From NCBI GenBank assembly GCA_040755755.1, contig JBFLZW010000030.1, positions 62,001 to 126,000 of the forward strand: a DNA stretch of 64,000 bases, given 5' to 3'. Of the stretch, positions 28,825 through 37,174 are shown in pieces (the first letter of the stretch is position 1; every line of letters starts with the position of its first letter). The DNA comes from a bacterium. GTDB lineage: Bacteria; SZUA-182; DTGQ01. The translations under genes were made by a program, and so were the position numbers. Under the pieces are notes generated by a model. That model had not been told where the DNA came from. It worked only from the letters and a program-made list of their open reading frames with translations, and searched no databases.

Positions 28825-29221
28825 TCATAACCCCGGCGACAAGCTCTTTCAGTTTATCCAGATCCAGGGGTTTTTTCATATATTCAAAGGCGCCCAGGCT
28901 CATTACTTGAATATAGGACGCTACTTCCTCATAAGCAGTCACAATAATCACCTTGATCTGAGGATTCTGGTCCCGGATCAACTCGAGTAAGGCAATTCCA
29001 TTTAAGATCGGCATTCGCAGGTCCGAGATAATCAGCCGGACATCATGTTTTTTTGCCAGGCAAAACGCATCCTCACCGTCACAGGCAGCCAAAACAGCAT
29101 ATCCATCTTCTTCCAGAAGAGTTTTCAGGGCGGTACGAAACTCCTCATCATCATCAACAACTAAAATATACGGCCGGCTGATATCAGGGCTGCTGCTGGG
29201 TGGATTCATCTTTTCGTCCAA
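28811..29221 (-). CDS. Stand-alone receiver-domain response regulator
   Basis: One receiver domain with pocket VVDDDEEF, phospho-acceptor Asp in LIISDLRMPILNG and Lys in YMKKPLDL. There is no output domain. The start overlaps the HEPN gene by 38 bp and the end overlaps the penicillin-binding protein gene by 14 bp. A second ATG four codons in (MNPPSSSP) is an alternative start. The tight overlap suggests the three products act in a common process, perhaps envelope stress, but no partner kinase is nearby. Confidence 0.88.
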   Translation of the reverse strand: MDEKMNPPSSSPDISRPYILVVDDDEEFRTALKTLLEEDGYAVLAACDGEDAFCLAKKHDVRLIISDLRMPILNGIALLELIRDQNPQIKVIIVTAYEEVASYIQVMSLGAFEYMKKPLDLDKLKELVAGVMSDEE

Positions 29222-29639
29222 TGCTTTTAACCAGATATTCTTTCAATACCCGGTATACATACTCCCCTTTGGTGAGGGCATCCATACCCTCGGCCTCTCC
29301 ATAGACCTTCGAGGGGACCCACAGCGGCAGGTCCTTGCGCTGATACAGGGGAAATCGCGTTCTGGCTCCATGTTTTTCCAGAGAGGTAATCGCCTCGTAG
29401 AGTTTTTCGATTTCAGGGATATCTTTTTGAAAGACAGCCACAAACAGGGTCGAGGTTTTATGATCGCGGGTGACCACATTGCGCAGCGTTAAACACCCTT
29501 TGGTTATTTTCTCTACTGCTTCCTGAGCAAAATGAATGGTCCGGCTATAAAGGCCATTTACATAGGTCAGTCTCGCAGCCTGGATGTCAATCTCACTCTC
29601 CAGCAGGTAAGCCTCCGCAATATCTTTCGGATCGTGCAT
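29184..29639 (-). CDS. HEPN-domain protein
   Basis: The 151-residue helical protein matches the HEPN fold: LLESEIDIQAARLTYVNG, then YSRTIHFAQEAVEKITKG, the usual helix pair in which a short R-x-x-H lies where RNase-active members carry Rx4-6H. The rest has DHKTSTLF and an EIEKLYEAIT helix. HEPN proteins often pair with nucleotidyltransferase toxins, but here the partner is a receiver gene overlapping the 3' end. Function is unknown; the spacing of the R-x-x-H leaves RNase activity doubtful. Confidence 0.75.
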   Translation of the reverse strand: MHDPKDIAEAYLLESEIDIQAARLTYVNGLYSRTIHFAQEAVEKITKGCLTLRNVVTRDHKTSTLFVAVFQKDIPEIEKLYEAITSLEKHGARTRFPLYQRKDLPLWVPSKVYGEAEGMDALTKGEYVYRVLKEYLVKSIGRKDESTQQQP

Positions 29640-29771
29640 ATCTTTTTCTCCTTTACTTTAAAAACTCCTTACTTCCTCTCGCCGCAGGCTCAGAAAGCTC
29701 AATTATCACAAATAGATAATTCCTTGTCAAGAAATAATCGCCTCCTTTTGGGCTCAAAAGCTCATTTTGGA

Positions 29772-30491
29772 TCATTTATATACGGGATCATCCTTGCCAA
29801 GGCCCTCAAAACCCCGCCTGCGAATCCGGCAACTGTCACACCGTCCGCAGGGTCTGCCCGACAGGGGATCCGGCTCATAGCAACTGGAGGTCAGGCCATA
29901 ATCTACACCCAGAGCCAGCCCTGTGCGCAGGATTTCCTTCTTGTCCAGGTTGATCAGCGGGGTGTGGATAGTGATCCGGCCCCTTCCCTCCACTCCCATG
30001 CGGGTACCAAGGTTGGCCGTTTGCTGAAAGGAATCGATGAAAGCAGGTCTGCAATCCGGATACCCGGAATAGTCAATGGCATTGACGCCGATAAAAATAT
30101 CGGCGATACCCTTTGTTTCAGCCCAGGCTACGGCTACTGACAGAAAAATGAGATTACGGGCAGGTACATAGGTCACTGGAATACCGGATGAAAGCTCGGC
30201 ATCGGTCCGGTCGCGCGGCACGGCAATATCACTGGTCAAGGCGGATCCGCCGATCAGCCGAAGGTTCAGAGGAACGATCAAATGCTCCCGGACCTGAAAA
30301 AACTCAGCCACCTTCCTTGCACATTCCAGCTCATAGCGGTTTTTCTGACCATAATCAAAGCTCAGTGAATAAATCTCATACCCTTCTTTCCGTGAGGCAA
30401 CAGCCAGAGCCGTGGTTGAATCCGCTCCGCCGCTGGAGAGGACAACCGCTCTTTTGCGGTCCATTATCGGTTTCTCGTTCCAGTTCGTCAT
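29772..30491 (-). CDS. queC: 7-cyano-7-deazaguanine synthase
   Basis: QueC converts 7-carboxy-7-deazaguanine to preQ0 with ATP and ammonia. The PP-loop VVLSSGGADSTTALA and the zinc-binding cysteines at the C-terminus (SSCYEPD, then CGRCDSC) are present. The ATG overlaps the queE stop codon (ATGA), so the two are translationally coupled. Length of 239 is typical. It closes the purine/queuosine operon. Confidence 0.95.
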   Translation of the reverse strand: MTNWNEKPIMDRKRAVVLSSGGADSTTALAVASRKEGYEIYSLSFDYGQKNRYELECARKVAEFFQVREHLIVPLNLRLIGGSALTSDIAVPRDRTDAELSSGIPVTYVPARNLIFLSVAVAWAETKGIADIFIGVNAIDYSGYPDCRPAFIDSFQQTANLGTRMGVEGRGRITIHTPLINLDKKEILRTGLALGVDYGLTSSCYEPDPLSGRPCGRCDSCRIRRRGFEGLGKDDPVYK

Positions 30492-31126
30492 CGGCCCCTG
30501 ACCTCCTGTCCCCAGATTAACTTATGCAATTGGAGTTGCAGCCGGACCGGCAGGTTGTGCTCGATAATCCACTCAGCCAGGGTCGAAGGCTCGATCCAGC
30601 CGAAAACAGGAGAGAAAAGCACCCGGCAGACCCTCTCCAGTTGATAATGGGTTACAATCCGCGTAGCCCACTTAAGGTCCTCCTGATCGGCTATTACAAA
30701 CTTTACTTCATCCGGGGGAGAAAGCTTTTCGATATTTTCCCAATAGATCCGATGACTCTCGCCGCTGCCGGGGCATTTGATATCCAGAATCCTGATAACT
30801 CCGGACGGTACCCTGCCAATATCCAGGCTCCCGTTGGTCTCCAGTAAAATGGTGTGCCCGGACCGGGACAACTGCTCCATAAGCTCGTAGCTTTCCTCCT
30901 GCAGCAGGGGCTCTCCGCCGGTCAGAAGCAGAAGATGGGTCTTGTATTGTCTCACCTGACGGCAGATTTCCTCGACCGAGGAGAGAAAATAATCATCATA
31001 GGCATATCGGGTATCGCAATACCGACAGCGAAGATTGCATCCACTCAGACGGATTATTCCACAGACACATCCTGCATAGGTTGACTCACCCTGGATACTG
31101 GTAAAAATTTCATTTACGCGCAGCAT
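30488..31126 (-). CDS. queE: 7-carboxy-7-deazaguanine synthase (radical SAM)
   Basis: The 212-residue radical-SAM enzyme has the cluster motif CNLRCRYCD, the N-terminal FTSIQGEST typical of QueE, and TGGEPLLQ. It forms 7-carboxy-7-deazaguanine from 6-carboxytetrahydropterin. It follows the nucleosidase gene by 15 bp and overlaps queC by 4 bp. QueD and QueF genes are not in the window. Confidence 0.95.
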   Translation of the reverse strand: MLRVNEIFTSIQGESTYAGCVCGIIRLSGCNLRCRYCDTRYAYDDYFLSSVEEICRQVRQYKTHLLLLTGGEPLLQEESYELMEQLSRSGHTILLETNGSLDIGRVPSGVIRILDIKCPGSGESHRIYWENIEKLSPPDEVKFVIADQEDLKWATRIVTHYQLERVCRVLFSPVFGWIEPSTLAEWIIEHNLPVRLQLQLHKLIWGQEVRGR

Positions 31127-31141
31127 TTGATTGAAATCCCT

Positions 31142-31831
31142 TTAATGAATATATTGCTTCAAAAAAAAACTCAACGCCTCCAGATTGGCCTTGGCCGCCT
31201 GCTGACAGGCGCGATAGAGTCTGGTATGATCTTCCGTTATCGTCTCTTTGCCTAATTGATCCGGCAGCCGGAAATGGAGCGTATCCGAAATTGCCCGCAG
31301 GATCATAACCGGCAATTGCCGCTTCTGACAAAGTTCAGCAACAGGGAAAGACTCCATATCGAGTGCTAAAGCCTGCGGGTAGCGCTGCCGCAGGTCCTGC
31401 TTTTCTTCCACATTTGCCACCTGACTTACGGTCAGCAGGGTGCCCTGAGCGATCATGCCACCGGCCGAAAGCGCAGCCAGCGGGGGAGAGTCAGGCAGAA
31501 GCGATAAATCCCGCCCCACTCCGTTCCGGGAACCTGAAACCTCCACTATCTCCCGTGCGGCCACGATCGAGCCGACCTTCAAATGCGGCTGCAGCGCTCC
31601 GGCCCAGCCGATATTGATAACCAGGCAGCCTCGATGAGCGTCCAATAAGGCCTTGCCCAGGTTCTTTTGAACCATCGCTCTGCCAACACCGGTCTTTACG
31701 ACCCGGACCAAATGCCCGGCGTACTCACCCTCCCACAGCCAGGAGGAGATCCTTTTCAGATTACTGATTAATCCCTGAATTTCCGCATACAGGGCAGCTA
31801 CAATAATGATCGGAGAATATTCGTTCTTCAT
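31142..31831 (-). CDS. Nucleosidase/phosphorylase of the MTA/SAH nucleosidase superfamily
   Basis: The 229-residue protein has the PNP/UDP-phosphorylase fold signs: [14 protein letters not shown] at the start, the [10 protein letters not shown] and INIGWAGAL strands, and [13 protein letters not shown] with the Glu expected to bind ribose. An RAISD motif near the C-terminus holds the likely catalytic Asp. It could cleave methylthioadenosine/S-adenosylhomocysteine, futalosine or a related purine nucleoside. ATGA overlaps at the purF end, and queE next downstream is a SAM-dependent enzyme producing 5'-deoxyadenosine, a possible substrate. Confidence 0.75.
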   Translation of the reverse strand: MKNEYSPIIIVAALYAEIQGLISNLKRISSWLWEGEYAGHLVRVVKTGVGRAMVQKNLGKALLDAHRGCLVINIGWAGALQPHLKVGSIVAAREIVEVSGSRNGVGRDLSLLPDSPPLAALSAGGMIAQGTLLTVSQVANVEEKQDLRQRYPQALALDMESFPVAELCQKRQLPVMILRAISDTLHFRLPDQLGKETITEDHTRLYRACQQAAKANLEALSFFLKQYIH

Positions 31832-33243
31832 TCGCGATGTCGGTCAGTCTGAATGATTTCTTCCCCCGGGAAAAAGATGGGATACTCTCCGGTGAAGCAG
31901 GCAAGGCAGATATCTTCCTCTTTCGAATCAATAGCCTTCTTCATACCCTCGATGCTTAAATACGCAAGGCTGTCAGAGGTAATGTAGCGGCAAATCTCCT
32001 CGACCGAATGGGTTGAGGCGATCAGTTCCCTGCGGGTCGGGGTATCGATCCCATAATAGCAGGGGTATCTCATCGGCGGGGAAGCTATTCGTATATGAAC
32101 TTCTCTGGCGCCGGCAGCCCGGATCATTTTCACGATCTTCCGTCCGGTGGTGGCCCGAACCAGGGAATCGTCAATGACGATCACCCGCTTTCCACACAGG
32201 ACATCCCTGACCGCGTTGAGTTTGACCTTGACTCCGAAATGGCGTATGGACTGGCGGGGCTCGATGAAGGTCCGGCCCACGTAGCGGTTTCGAATCAGCC
32301 CCAGATCATACGCTATCCCTGACTCCTCCGAAAATCCAAGGGCAGCGCTGGTTCCCGAATCAGGTATGGCAATAACCAGATCTGCATCAACCTTTGTCTC
32401 CCTGGCCAGTTGCCTGCCGAATTCCTTGCGGACCAGATGAACATTTTTCCCGCGAAGGTCACTGTCGGGCCGGGCAAAGTAGATATATTCAAACACACAG
32501 AATTTCTGAGGCTCGGCGGCAAAAGGTTTTCGGCTGAACATCCCCTGCCGGTTAATGATCAGCATCTCCCCCGGCTCGATTTCCCGGACAAATCGGGCTT
32601 CGATCAAATCGAGGGCGCAGGTCTCCGAAACCACGACCCACGACGAGTCTCCAAGTGATCCCAGAACCAGAGGACGAAAGCCATAGGGATCCCGTACGGC
32701 AATTAATTCATCGCCATTGAGAAATATCAGCGAATAAGCACCACTGACTCTGGACAAAGCATCGATAATGCGGTCGGCAAAGCTTTTCTGCCGTGACCGG
32801 GCGATGAGGTGGACAATGACCTCGCTGTCCGAGGTGGACTGGAAAATGGACCCTTCCTCCACCAATCGCTCCCGGATCTGCAGCGCATTGACAATATTGC
32901 CATTGTGGGCTATGGCCATCACCCCGCCGCTATACCGTACCACCAGAGGCTGTGCCTCGTTGAGGCTGCTGTCACCGGCAGTGGAATAGCGCACATGTCC
33001 AACCGCCACCTCTCCCGGCAGCCGGTCAAGCCGCTCCTCGGTAAACACTTCGGCCACAAGGCCCATGCTGCGCTCGGTCTTTAATTCATGGCCATCCCAG
33101 GAAATAATGCCTGCACTTTCCTGGCCCCGGTGCTGCAGCGCATAGAGTCCCAGATAGGCAAGCCGTGCCGCCTCGGAATGCCCATATATACCCACCAGAC
33201 CGCAATATTCCTTCAATCTTCCTTCCATGATACTGCTGCTCAT
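31828..33243 (-). CDS. purF: Amidophosphoribosyltransferase
   Basis: PurF makes phosphoribosylamine from PRPP and glutamine. The amidotransferase Cys follows a 13-residue leader ([10 protein letters not shown]), so it is presumably exposed by propeptide cleavage. [20 protein letters not shown] and the PRPP site [14 protein letters not shown] are present. The 471 residues are typical. Both ends overlap their neighbours by 4 bp (purC before, nucleosidase after). Confidence 0.95.
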   Translation of the reverse strand: MSSSIMEGRLKEYCGLVGIYGHSEAARLAYLGLYALQHRGQESAGIISWDGHELKTERSMGLVAEVFTEERLDRLPGEVAVGHVRYSTAGDSSLNEAQPLVVRYSGGVMAIAHNGNIVNALQIRERLVEEGSIFQSTSDSEVIVHLIARSRQKSFADRIIDALSRVSGAYSLIFLNGDELIAVRDPYGFRPLVLGSLGDSSWVVVSETCALDLIEARFVREIEPGEMLIINRQGMFSRKPFAAEPQKFCVFEYIYFARPDSDLRGKNVHLVRKEFGRQLARETKVDADLVIAIPDSGTSAALGFSEESGIAYDLGLIRNRYVGRTFIEPRQSIRHFGVKVKLNAVRDVLCGKRVIVIDDSLVRATTGRKIVKMIRAAGAREVHIRIASPPMRYPCYYGIDTPTRRELIASTHSVEEICRYITSDSLAYLSIEGMKKAIDSKEEDICLACFTGEYPIFFPGEEIIQTDRHRE

Positions 33244-33956
33244 CTGGCTGGCTGCCCGATGATGCGCCGGTAGACCTCCCGGTAGGCCTCCTCGACCTTG
33301 CCAAGATCCCTCCGGAAGCGGTCCTTGTCGAGCTTCTCCTCAGTCTCGATGTCCCAGAGCCGACACCCGTCCGGCGTAATCTCATCCGCCAGAAGAACCT
33401 GATCGCCGAATCTGCCGAATTCGAGTTTGAAATCCACCAGCGAGATCCCGATTTCCCGGAACCAGCCCTGCAAAAAAGCGTTTACCGAAAGAGAGGTCTT
33501 TTTGATTTCTTCCATCTCCGCCTGACCTGCCAGATCAAAGACTGCAATATGGTCTTCGTTGATCATGGGATCGCCCAGGGCGTCATCCTTATAGTAAAAT
33601 TCCAGAATCGGCCGGGACAGCGTCCCTCCCTCTTCCAGACCAAACCGTTTAGCCAGGCTCCCGGCAATCCGGTTTCGCACCACGACCTCCACCTGGATGA
33701 TTTTTACCCGCTTGACCAGCATTTCGCGGTCGCTCAGCCACTGGACAAAATGGCTGGCGATCCCCTGCCTGGCCAGAAGCTCGAAAATGTGGCTGGAAAT
33801 CCGGTTGTTATAGATTCCCTTCTCAACGATGATGCCTTTCTTCTGAGCGTTAAAAGCAGTGGCATCATCTTTGAAATACTGAATAATCAAGTTCGGATCC
33901 TCGGTTGTATAGAGGATCTTGGCCTTTCCCTCGTAAATCTTTTCTCGTTTTTCCAT
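33240..33956 (-). CDS. purC: Phosphoribosylaminoimidazole-succinocarboxamide synthase
   Basis: The 238-residue SAICAR synthase has the N-terminal [11 protein letters not shown] strand and [26 protein letters not shown] and LVDFKLEFG, which are SAICAR synthase signatures. It follows purB by 41 bp and overlaps purF by 4 bp. Confidence 0.96.
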   Translation of the reverse strand: MEKREKIYEGKAKILYTTEDPNLIIQYFKDDATAFNAQKKGIIVEKGIYNNRISSHIFELLARQGIASHFVQWLSDREMLVKRVKIIQVEVVVRNRIAGSLAKRFGLEEGGTLSRPILEFYYKDDALGDPMINEDHIAVFDLAGQAEMEEIKKTSLSVNAFLQGWFREIGISLVDFKLEFGRFGDQVLLADEITPDGCRLWDIETEEKLDKDRFRRDLGKVEEAYREVYRRIIGQPAR

Positions 33957-33997
33957 GATTCTCTTTCCTGCTGTGTCCTGAAAAACCTGAAAACGGA

Positions 33998-35305
33998 TCA
34001 GTCCACTTCCTGATCCCGGAAAACCCGCTGAAACAGGGTATCGACATATTTTAAATGATATGACACATCAAAGCAAGCAGTCAGTTCTTCCTGCGTAAGA
34101 TAGCGGGTTATCTGCGGGTCTGCGCTGAGAAGCTCCTGAAAGCCGCCCTCGCCCCGCCAGGTTCTCATGGCATTGTGCTGCACTATTCTATAGGCTTCTT
34201 CCCGCAGCACTCCTTTGGCCACAAGTTCGAGTAAAACCCGCTGGGAAAAAATCAACCCTCCCGTCAATTCGAGGTTCTTGCGCATCCTGTCCGGATAAAC
34301 CAGCAGGTTTTCGATCAATTGGGTCATTTTGGCAAGCATATAGTCAAGCAGGATCGTACTGTCAGGGGCTATGATCCGCTCGACGGAGGAGTGGCTGATG
34401 TCCCGCTCATGCCACAGGGCTACATTCTCCAGGGCAGACAGGGCATTGGAGCGCAGGATTCTGGCCAGGCCGCACATCTGCTCGGAGACGACCGGATTTC
34501 TCTTGTGGGGCATGGCTGATGAGCCCTTTTGCCCCCTGCCGAATGCCTCTTCCGCTTCCAGCACCTCCGTGCGCTGAAGATGCCGGATCTCGGTGGCCAT
34601 CTTCTCGATGCTGGCCCCGATAATGGCCAGGGTGGTGAAAAATTCCGCATGCCGGTCCCTTTGAATTACCTGAGTGGATATGGCAGCCGGCCGCAAGCCA
34701 GCCTTGCGGCAGACAATGGCTTCAATCTCAGGGGGCACATTGGCGAAGGTGCCCACGGCCCCGGAAATCTTGCCCACGCCGATGGTCTTCCGGGCATGGC
34801 GAAGCCGCTGCAGGTTCCGTTTCATCTCCGCATGCCACAGGGCCATCTTTAAACCGAAGGTTACGGGTTCGGCATGAACCCCATGAGAGCGGCCAATCAT
34901 GATTGTGTCTTTGTATTGCCATGCCTTGCGCTCGAGAGCGGCCAGGAGTCCCGTCAGATCCTCGATCAGGATATCCGAGGCCTCGACCAGCAGCAGGGCC
35001 AGGGAAGTGTCCAGAACATCGGATGAGGTCAGCCCCATGTGGAGAAAATGCGACTCCTCCCCCAGGTTTTCTGATACCGCGGTCACAAAGGCAATAACAT
35101 CATGCCTGACTTCCTGCTCGATCTCCTGAATCCGGTCAATATCAAAACGGGCGCCTTTTTTGATTTTTTCCACCGCTTCCTCCGGGATTTCCCCAAGCTG
35201 CGCCCAGGCTTCGACAGCCCAGATTTCAATGTTCAGCCAGGTTTGAAACCGGTTCTGCGGCTCCCAGATTTTCCCCATTCTGGGCAGGGTATATCGCTCG
35301 ATCAT
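33998..35305 (-). CDS. purB: Adenylosuccinate lyase
   Basis: The 435-residue fumarase-superfamily lyase acts twice in purine synthesis, on SAICAR and adenylosuccinate. The signature loop GSSAMPHKRNP holds the catalytic Ser, and TSSDVLDTS and GRSHGVHAEP carry the other active-site residues. The ATG has a GAGGTAA ribosome site. It opens the operon purB-purC-purF-nucleosidase-queE-queC behind a hairpin leader. Confidence 0.96.
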   Translation of the reverse strand: MIERYTLPRMGKIWEPQNRFQTWLNIEIWAVEAWAQLGEIPEEAVEKIKKGARFDIDRIQEIEQEVRHDVIAFVTAVSENLGEESHFLHMGLTSSDVLDTSLALLLVEASDILIEDLTGLLAALERKAWQYKDTIMIGRSHGVHAEPVTFGLKMALWHAEMKRNLQRLRHARKTIGVGKISGAVGTFANVPPEIEAIVCRKAGLRPAAISTQVIQRDRHAEFFTTLAIIGASIEKMATEIRHLQRTEVLEAEEAFGRGQKGSSAMPHKRNPVVSEQMCGLARILRSNALSALENVALWHERDISHSSVERIIAPDSTILLDYMLAKMTQLIENLLVYPDRMRKNLELTGGLIFSQRVLLELVAKGVLREEAYRIVQHNAMRTWRGEGGFQELLSADPQITRYLTQEELTACFDVSYHLKYVDTLFQRVFRDQEVD

Positions 35306-35325
35306 GCGTGGTTACCTCATTAGTA

Positions 35326-35380
35326 GGCTGTTGAACCGTGGAAGTAGCCCTGATACTTGAAATAATCAGGGTAGACAGCC
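35326..35380 (-). promoter_or_regulatory. Structured leader just upstream of purB
   Basis: GGCTGT at 35326-35331 pairs with ACAGCC at 35375-35380, enclosing a second stem CCCTGAT/ATCAGGG (35348-35354 with 35365-35371). The structure ends 20 bp before the purB start. It does not match the purine or PRPP riboswitch consensus that I know, and it could also be the terminator of the upstream toxin operon. Confidence 0.4.
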
Positions 35381-35439
35381 GGTATATAAACAGTATTGGT
35401 AGGTAAGCTTAAGGGTCAGTTTCCTCGTTTCTCATTCTC

Positions 35440-35730
35440 CTATAAGCTTTTCAAGTCTCTCTTCCCGTGAATAAGTCCCAGCACTATAATCTGGGATTCT
35501 TTAACACAGTAAATGAGGCGATATTCGCGTATCAAAAGTTCTCGGATGCTATGGTTGCTAAGCTCAGGAACAGTGCGCCCTCTTTCGGAAAATTTATTGA
35601 GCGCGCGGCTTGCATCAAGGATTTCCTGTACAAATACGGCTGCATAAGAGCTGGAATCCCTGGCAATATACTCGGCAAGTGCTTTAAGATCAGCAGTGGC
35701 TTCATGAGACCAGATTACTTTTCTAGCCAT
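35440..35730 (-). CDS. RelE/ParE-family toxin
   Basis: The 96-residue basic protein has the ParE/RelE fold signs: WSHEATADLKALAEYIARDS, ELSNHSIRELLIREYRLIYCV and LGLIHGKRDL near the end. Such toxins inhibit translation or gyrase. It overlaps its putative antitoxin gene by 16 bp, which lies first in the operon, as is usual for these pairs. Confidence 0.85.
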   Translation of the reverse strand: MARKVIWSHEATADLKALAEYIARDSSSYAAVFVQEILDASRALNKFSERGRTVPELSNHSIRELLIREYRLIYCVKESQIIVLGLIHGKRDLKSL

Positions 35731-35903
35731 TTTGCCATCATCTTCTCAACTTCTTCCTGGGTATAAGTCCGTCCCTCTTCCGCGTCCTTTAAACCACGCT
35801 CAATTTTTTGAAGAACATAGAGATGATATTGAATGTCTTCTAATGAACAATCGTCTGGTAAACGGGTGAGGAGGTTGCTAACCTCTTGCTTTGCTGTTTG
35901 CAT
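35715..35903 (-). CDS. Antitoxin partner of the RelE/ParE toxin
   Basis: A small protein (62 residues from MQTAKQEV, a few more from the upstream ATG) with an acidic helix and the segment LQKIERGLKDAEEGRTYTQEEVEKMMAKW, the toxin-binding tail common in ParE/RelE antitoxins. It overlaps the toxin start. Confidence 0.75.
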   Translation of the reverse strand: MQTAKQEVSNLLTRLPDDCSLEDIQYHLYVLQKIERGLKDAEEGRTYTQEEVEKMMAKWLEK

Positions 35904-36141
35904 ACTTACTCTCTCCTTAAGCAATATATATTAATACTATCTTATCGTACCACTTTGTTAACGATTTATTCCTCTCAGGTTCCCCATTGAGAGGGGATTA
36001 TCGATTTCTCCTATTCTATAGCTTCAGCTTCACTATTCATAGAGGACTCTACCATATTCTTTTTCCTCCATCGTTGCTTATGTCACCATATGCTATCTGA
36101 TTGTTGATCTTAACCGGCTGTGGATTTATCGCGCTGTGTGC

Positions 36142-36252
36142 TTAATCGATAAGCAATTCTTCTATCTCTTTTACGCTCGTGGCAATTCTTATTGCCTCTT
36201 TAATGGTATCAAGTCTGGTTATGTCCTTTTCTTTTTCTACCCTCGGTAACAG
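36142..36252 (-). pseudogene. Displaced 3' end of the Rpn-like gene at 36519-37151
   Basis: Read on the minus strand, these 37 codons give LLPRVEKEKDITRLD, TIKEAIRIATSVKEIEELLID and a TAA. This is the standard C-terminal tail of Rpn-like transposase proteins. Joining it to codon AAG at 36537-36539, by removing the MITE and one target duplication, restores one continuous frame. It is therefore the severed end of the neighbouring gene. Confidence 0.85.
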
Positions 36253-36260
36253 CTTTAATC

Positions 36261-36536
36261 CGAATGGCACTTACATAAGCCAAGCTTATAATATAGAGAG
36301 GACACAAAGCACACAGGGAAAAAATATCTCCCGCAGAGACGCAGAGACGCAGAGAACAACCAATCCGGCAAGGTCCTGATGAAAGTCGGGATATATCGAT
36401 GTGTCAACGGCCTGGAAGCAAGCAAAAAGTAAAAAGGCACAAGGAGGAACTTGTTTTACTTTTACTTTTCAATGATATCCTCTGCGTCTCAGCGTCTCTG
36501 CGGGAAAATTACTAATTCTTATGTAAGTGCCATTCG
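36261..36536. mobile_element. MITE copy 1 (276 bp) with 19-bp inverted ends and 8-bp duplication
   Basis: The ends are CGAATGGCACTTACATAAG (36261-36279) and its exact reverse complement (36518-36536). CTTTAATC flanks it on both sides (36253-36260 and 36537-36544). An inner pair of CGCAGAGACG/CGTCTCTGCG-rich arms forms a second stem. There is no transposase gene. A copy of the same length lies at 62634-62909. The insertion cut the Rpn-like gene at 36519-37151. Confidence 0.93.
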
Positions 36537-37151
36537 CTTTAATCCCTCTAATCCAAATTTCAATTCCAGACCCAATTTGATAGCTTCGATAAGCCCCTCC
36601 AGCCTGCCTCTCTCCATGCCTTCCAGCCTTCCTTTCTCTCTGCCTTCCTGAAAGATATCCTGTCCTGCCCTGGTCTGGGCCAGATCAAAGTCTAACATTT
36701 GTATTACCTCCTCTCGTGACAGGTCCCGAAACCGATTCAGAAGAAACAAAGACAGAACGTTGAAAACATCCTGGTGGAGATTCTTCGGATAGACCTTATA
36801 GGCTGTATCTACCCATTTACGGCTTCGATCCATGAGGTCATTTTTTGGCAACCGCCTGGGAACCGTAAATGGGGCCAAGACCACCAGCCGGGAATCAATG
36901 GCCATTAACTGGCCTTCTGAATAGCCGGTCAAAACGATCTCCTTGAACCGCCCCTCAATTGAGAATACCCCATCCAGGCTCGAAAGCTCGAAAGGCAGGG
37001 CCTCTTCCTGATATTCCTGGTCGGTGAAAATAATCCCAGCCATGACCGGCCCGGTATATCGCTCCTGAGCACAGGATAATGCCACCTTGGAAGCTAAAAG
37101 AAACAGGTGATAAAAAGCATCATCTGTGCCCCGCGTACCTGGAGTGGTCAT
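36519..37151 (-). CDS. Rpn-like transposase/nuclease-family protein, 3' end cut by a MITE
   Basis: The frame encodes a C-terminal part of the Rpn/DUF4351-like family: the QDVFNVLSLFLLNRF region, an ALELKF-type tail preceded by GREKGRLEGMERGRLEG, and IKLGLELKFGLEGLK. The last five residues (RMALT) and stop come from the MITE end. The original tail lies at 36142-36252. The nuclease D...ExQ core is not visible at the N-terminus, so the 5' part is missing or diverged as well; the start lies 23 bp from the nadE stop codon. It is probably non-functional. Confidence 0.65.
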   Translation of the reverse strand: MTTPGTRGTDDAFYHLFLLASKVALSCAQERYTGPVMAGIIFTDQEYQEEALPFELSSLDGVFSIEGRFKEIVLTGYSEGQLMAIDSRLVVLAPFTVPRRLPKNDLMDRSRKWVDTAYKVYPKNLHQDVFNVLSLFLLNRFRDLSREEVIQMLDFDLAQTRAGQDIFQEGREKGRLEGMERGRLEGLIEAIKLGLELKFGLEGLKRMALT

Positions 37152-37174
37152 TAGTCACTGTTCCTCCTCTTAAA

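Noticed and set aside
35326-35380. Purine riboswitch upstream of purB
   Set aside because: The stems and loops do not contain the conserved three-way junction bases of that class.
36301-36504. CGCAGAGACGCAGAG motifs as a separate repeat family
   Set aside because: They lie wholly inside the two MITE copies as the inner stem, so they need no separate explanation here.
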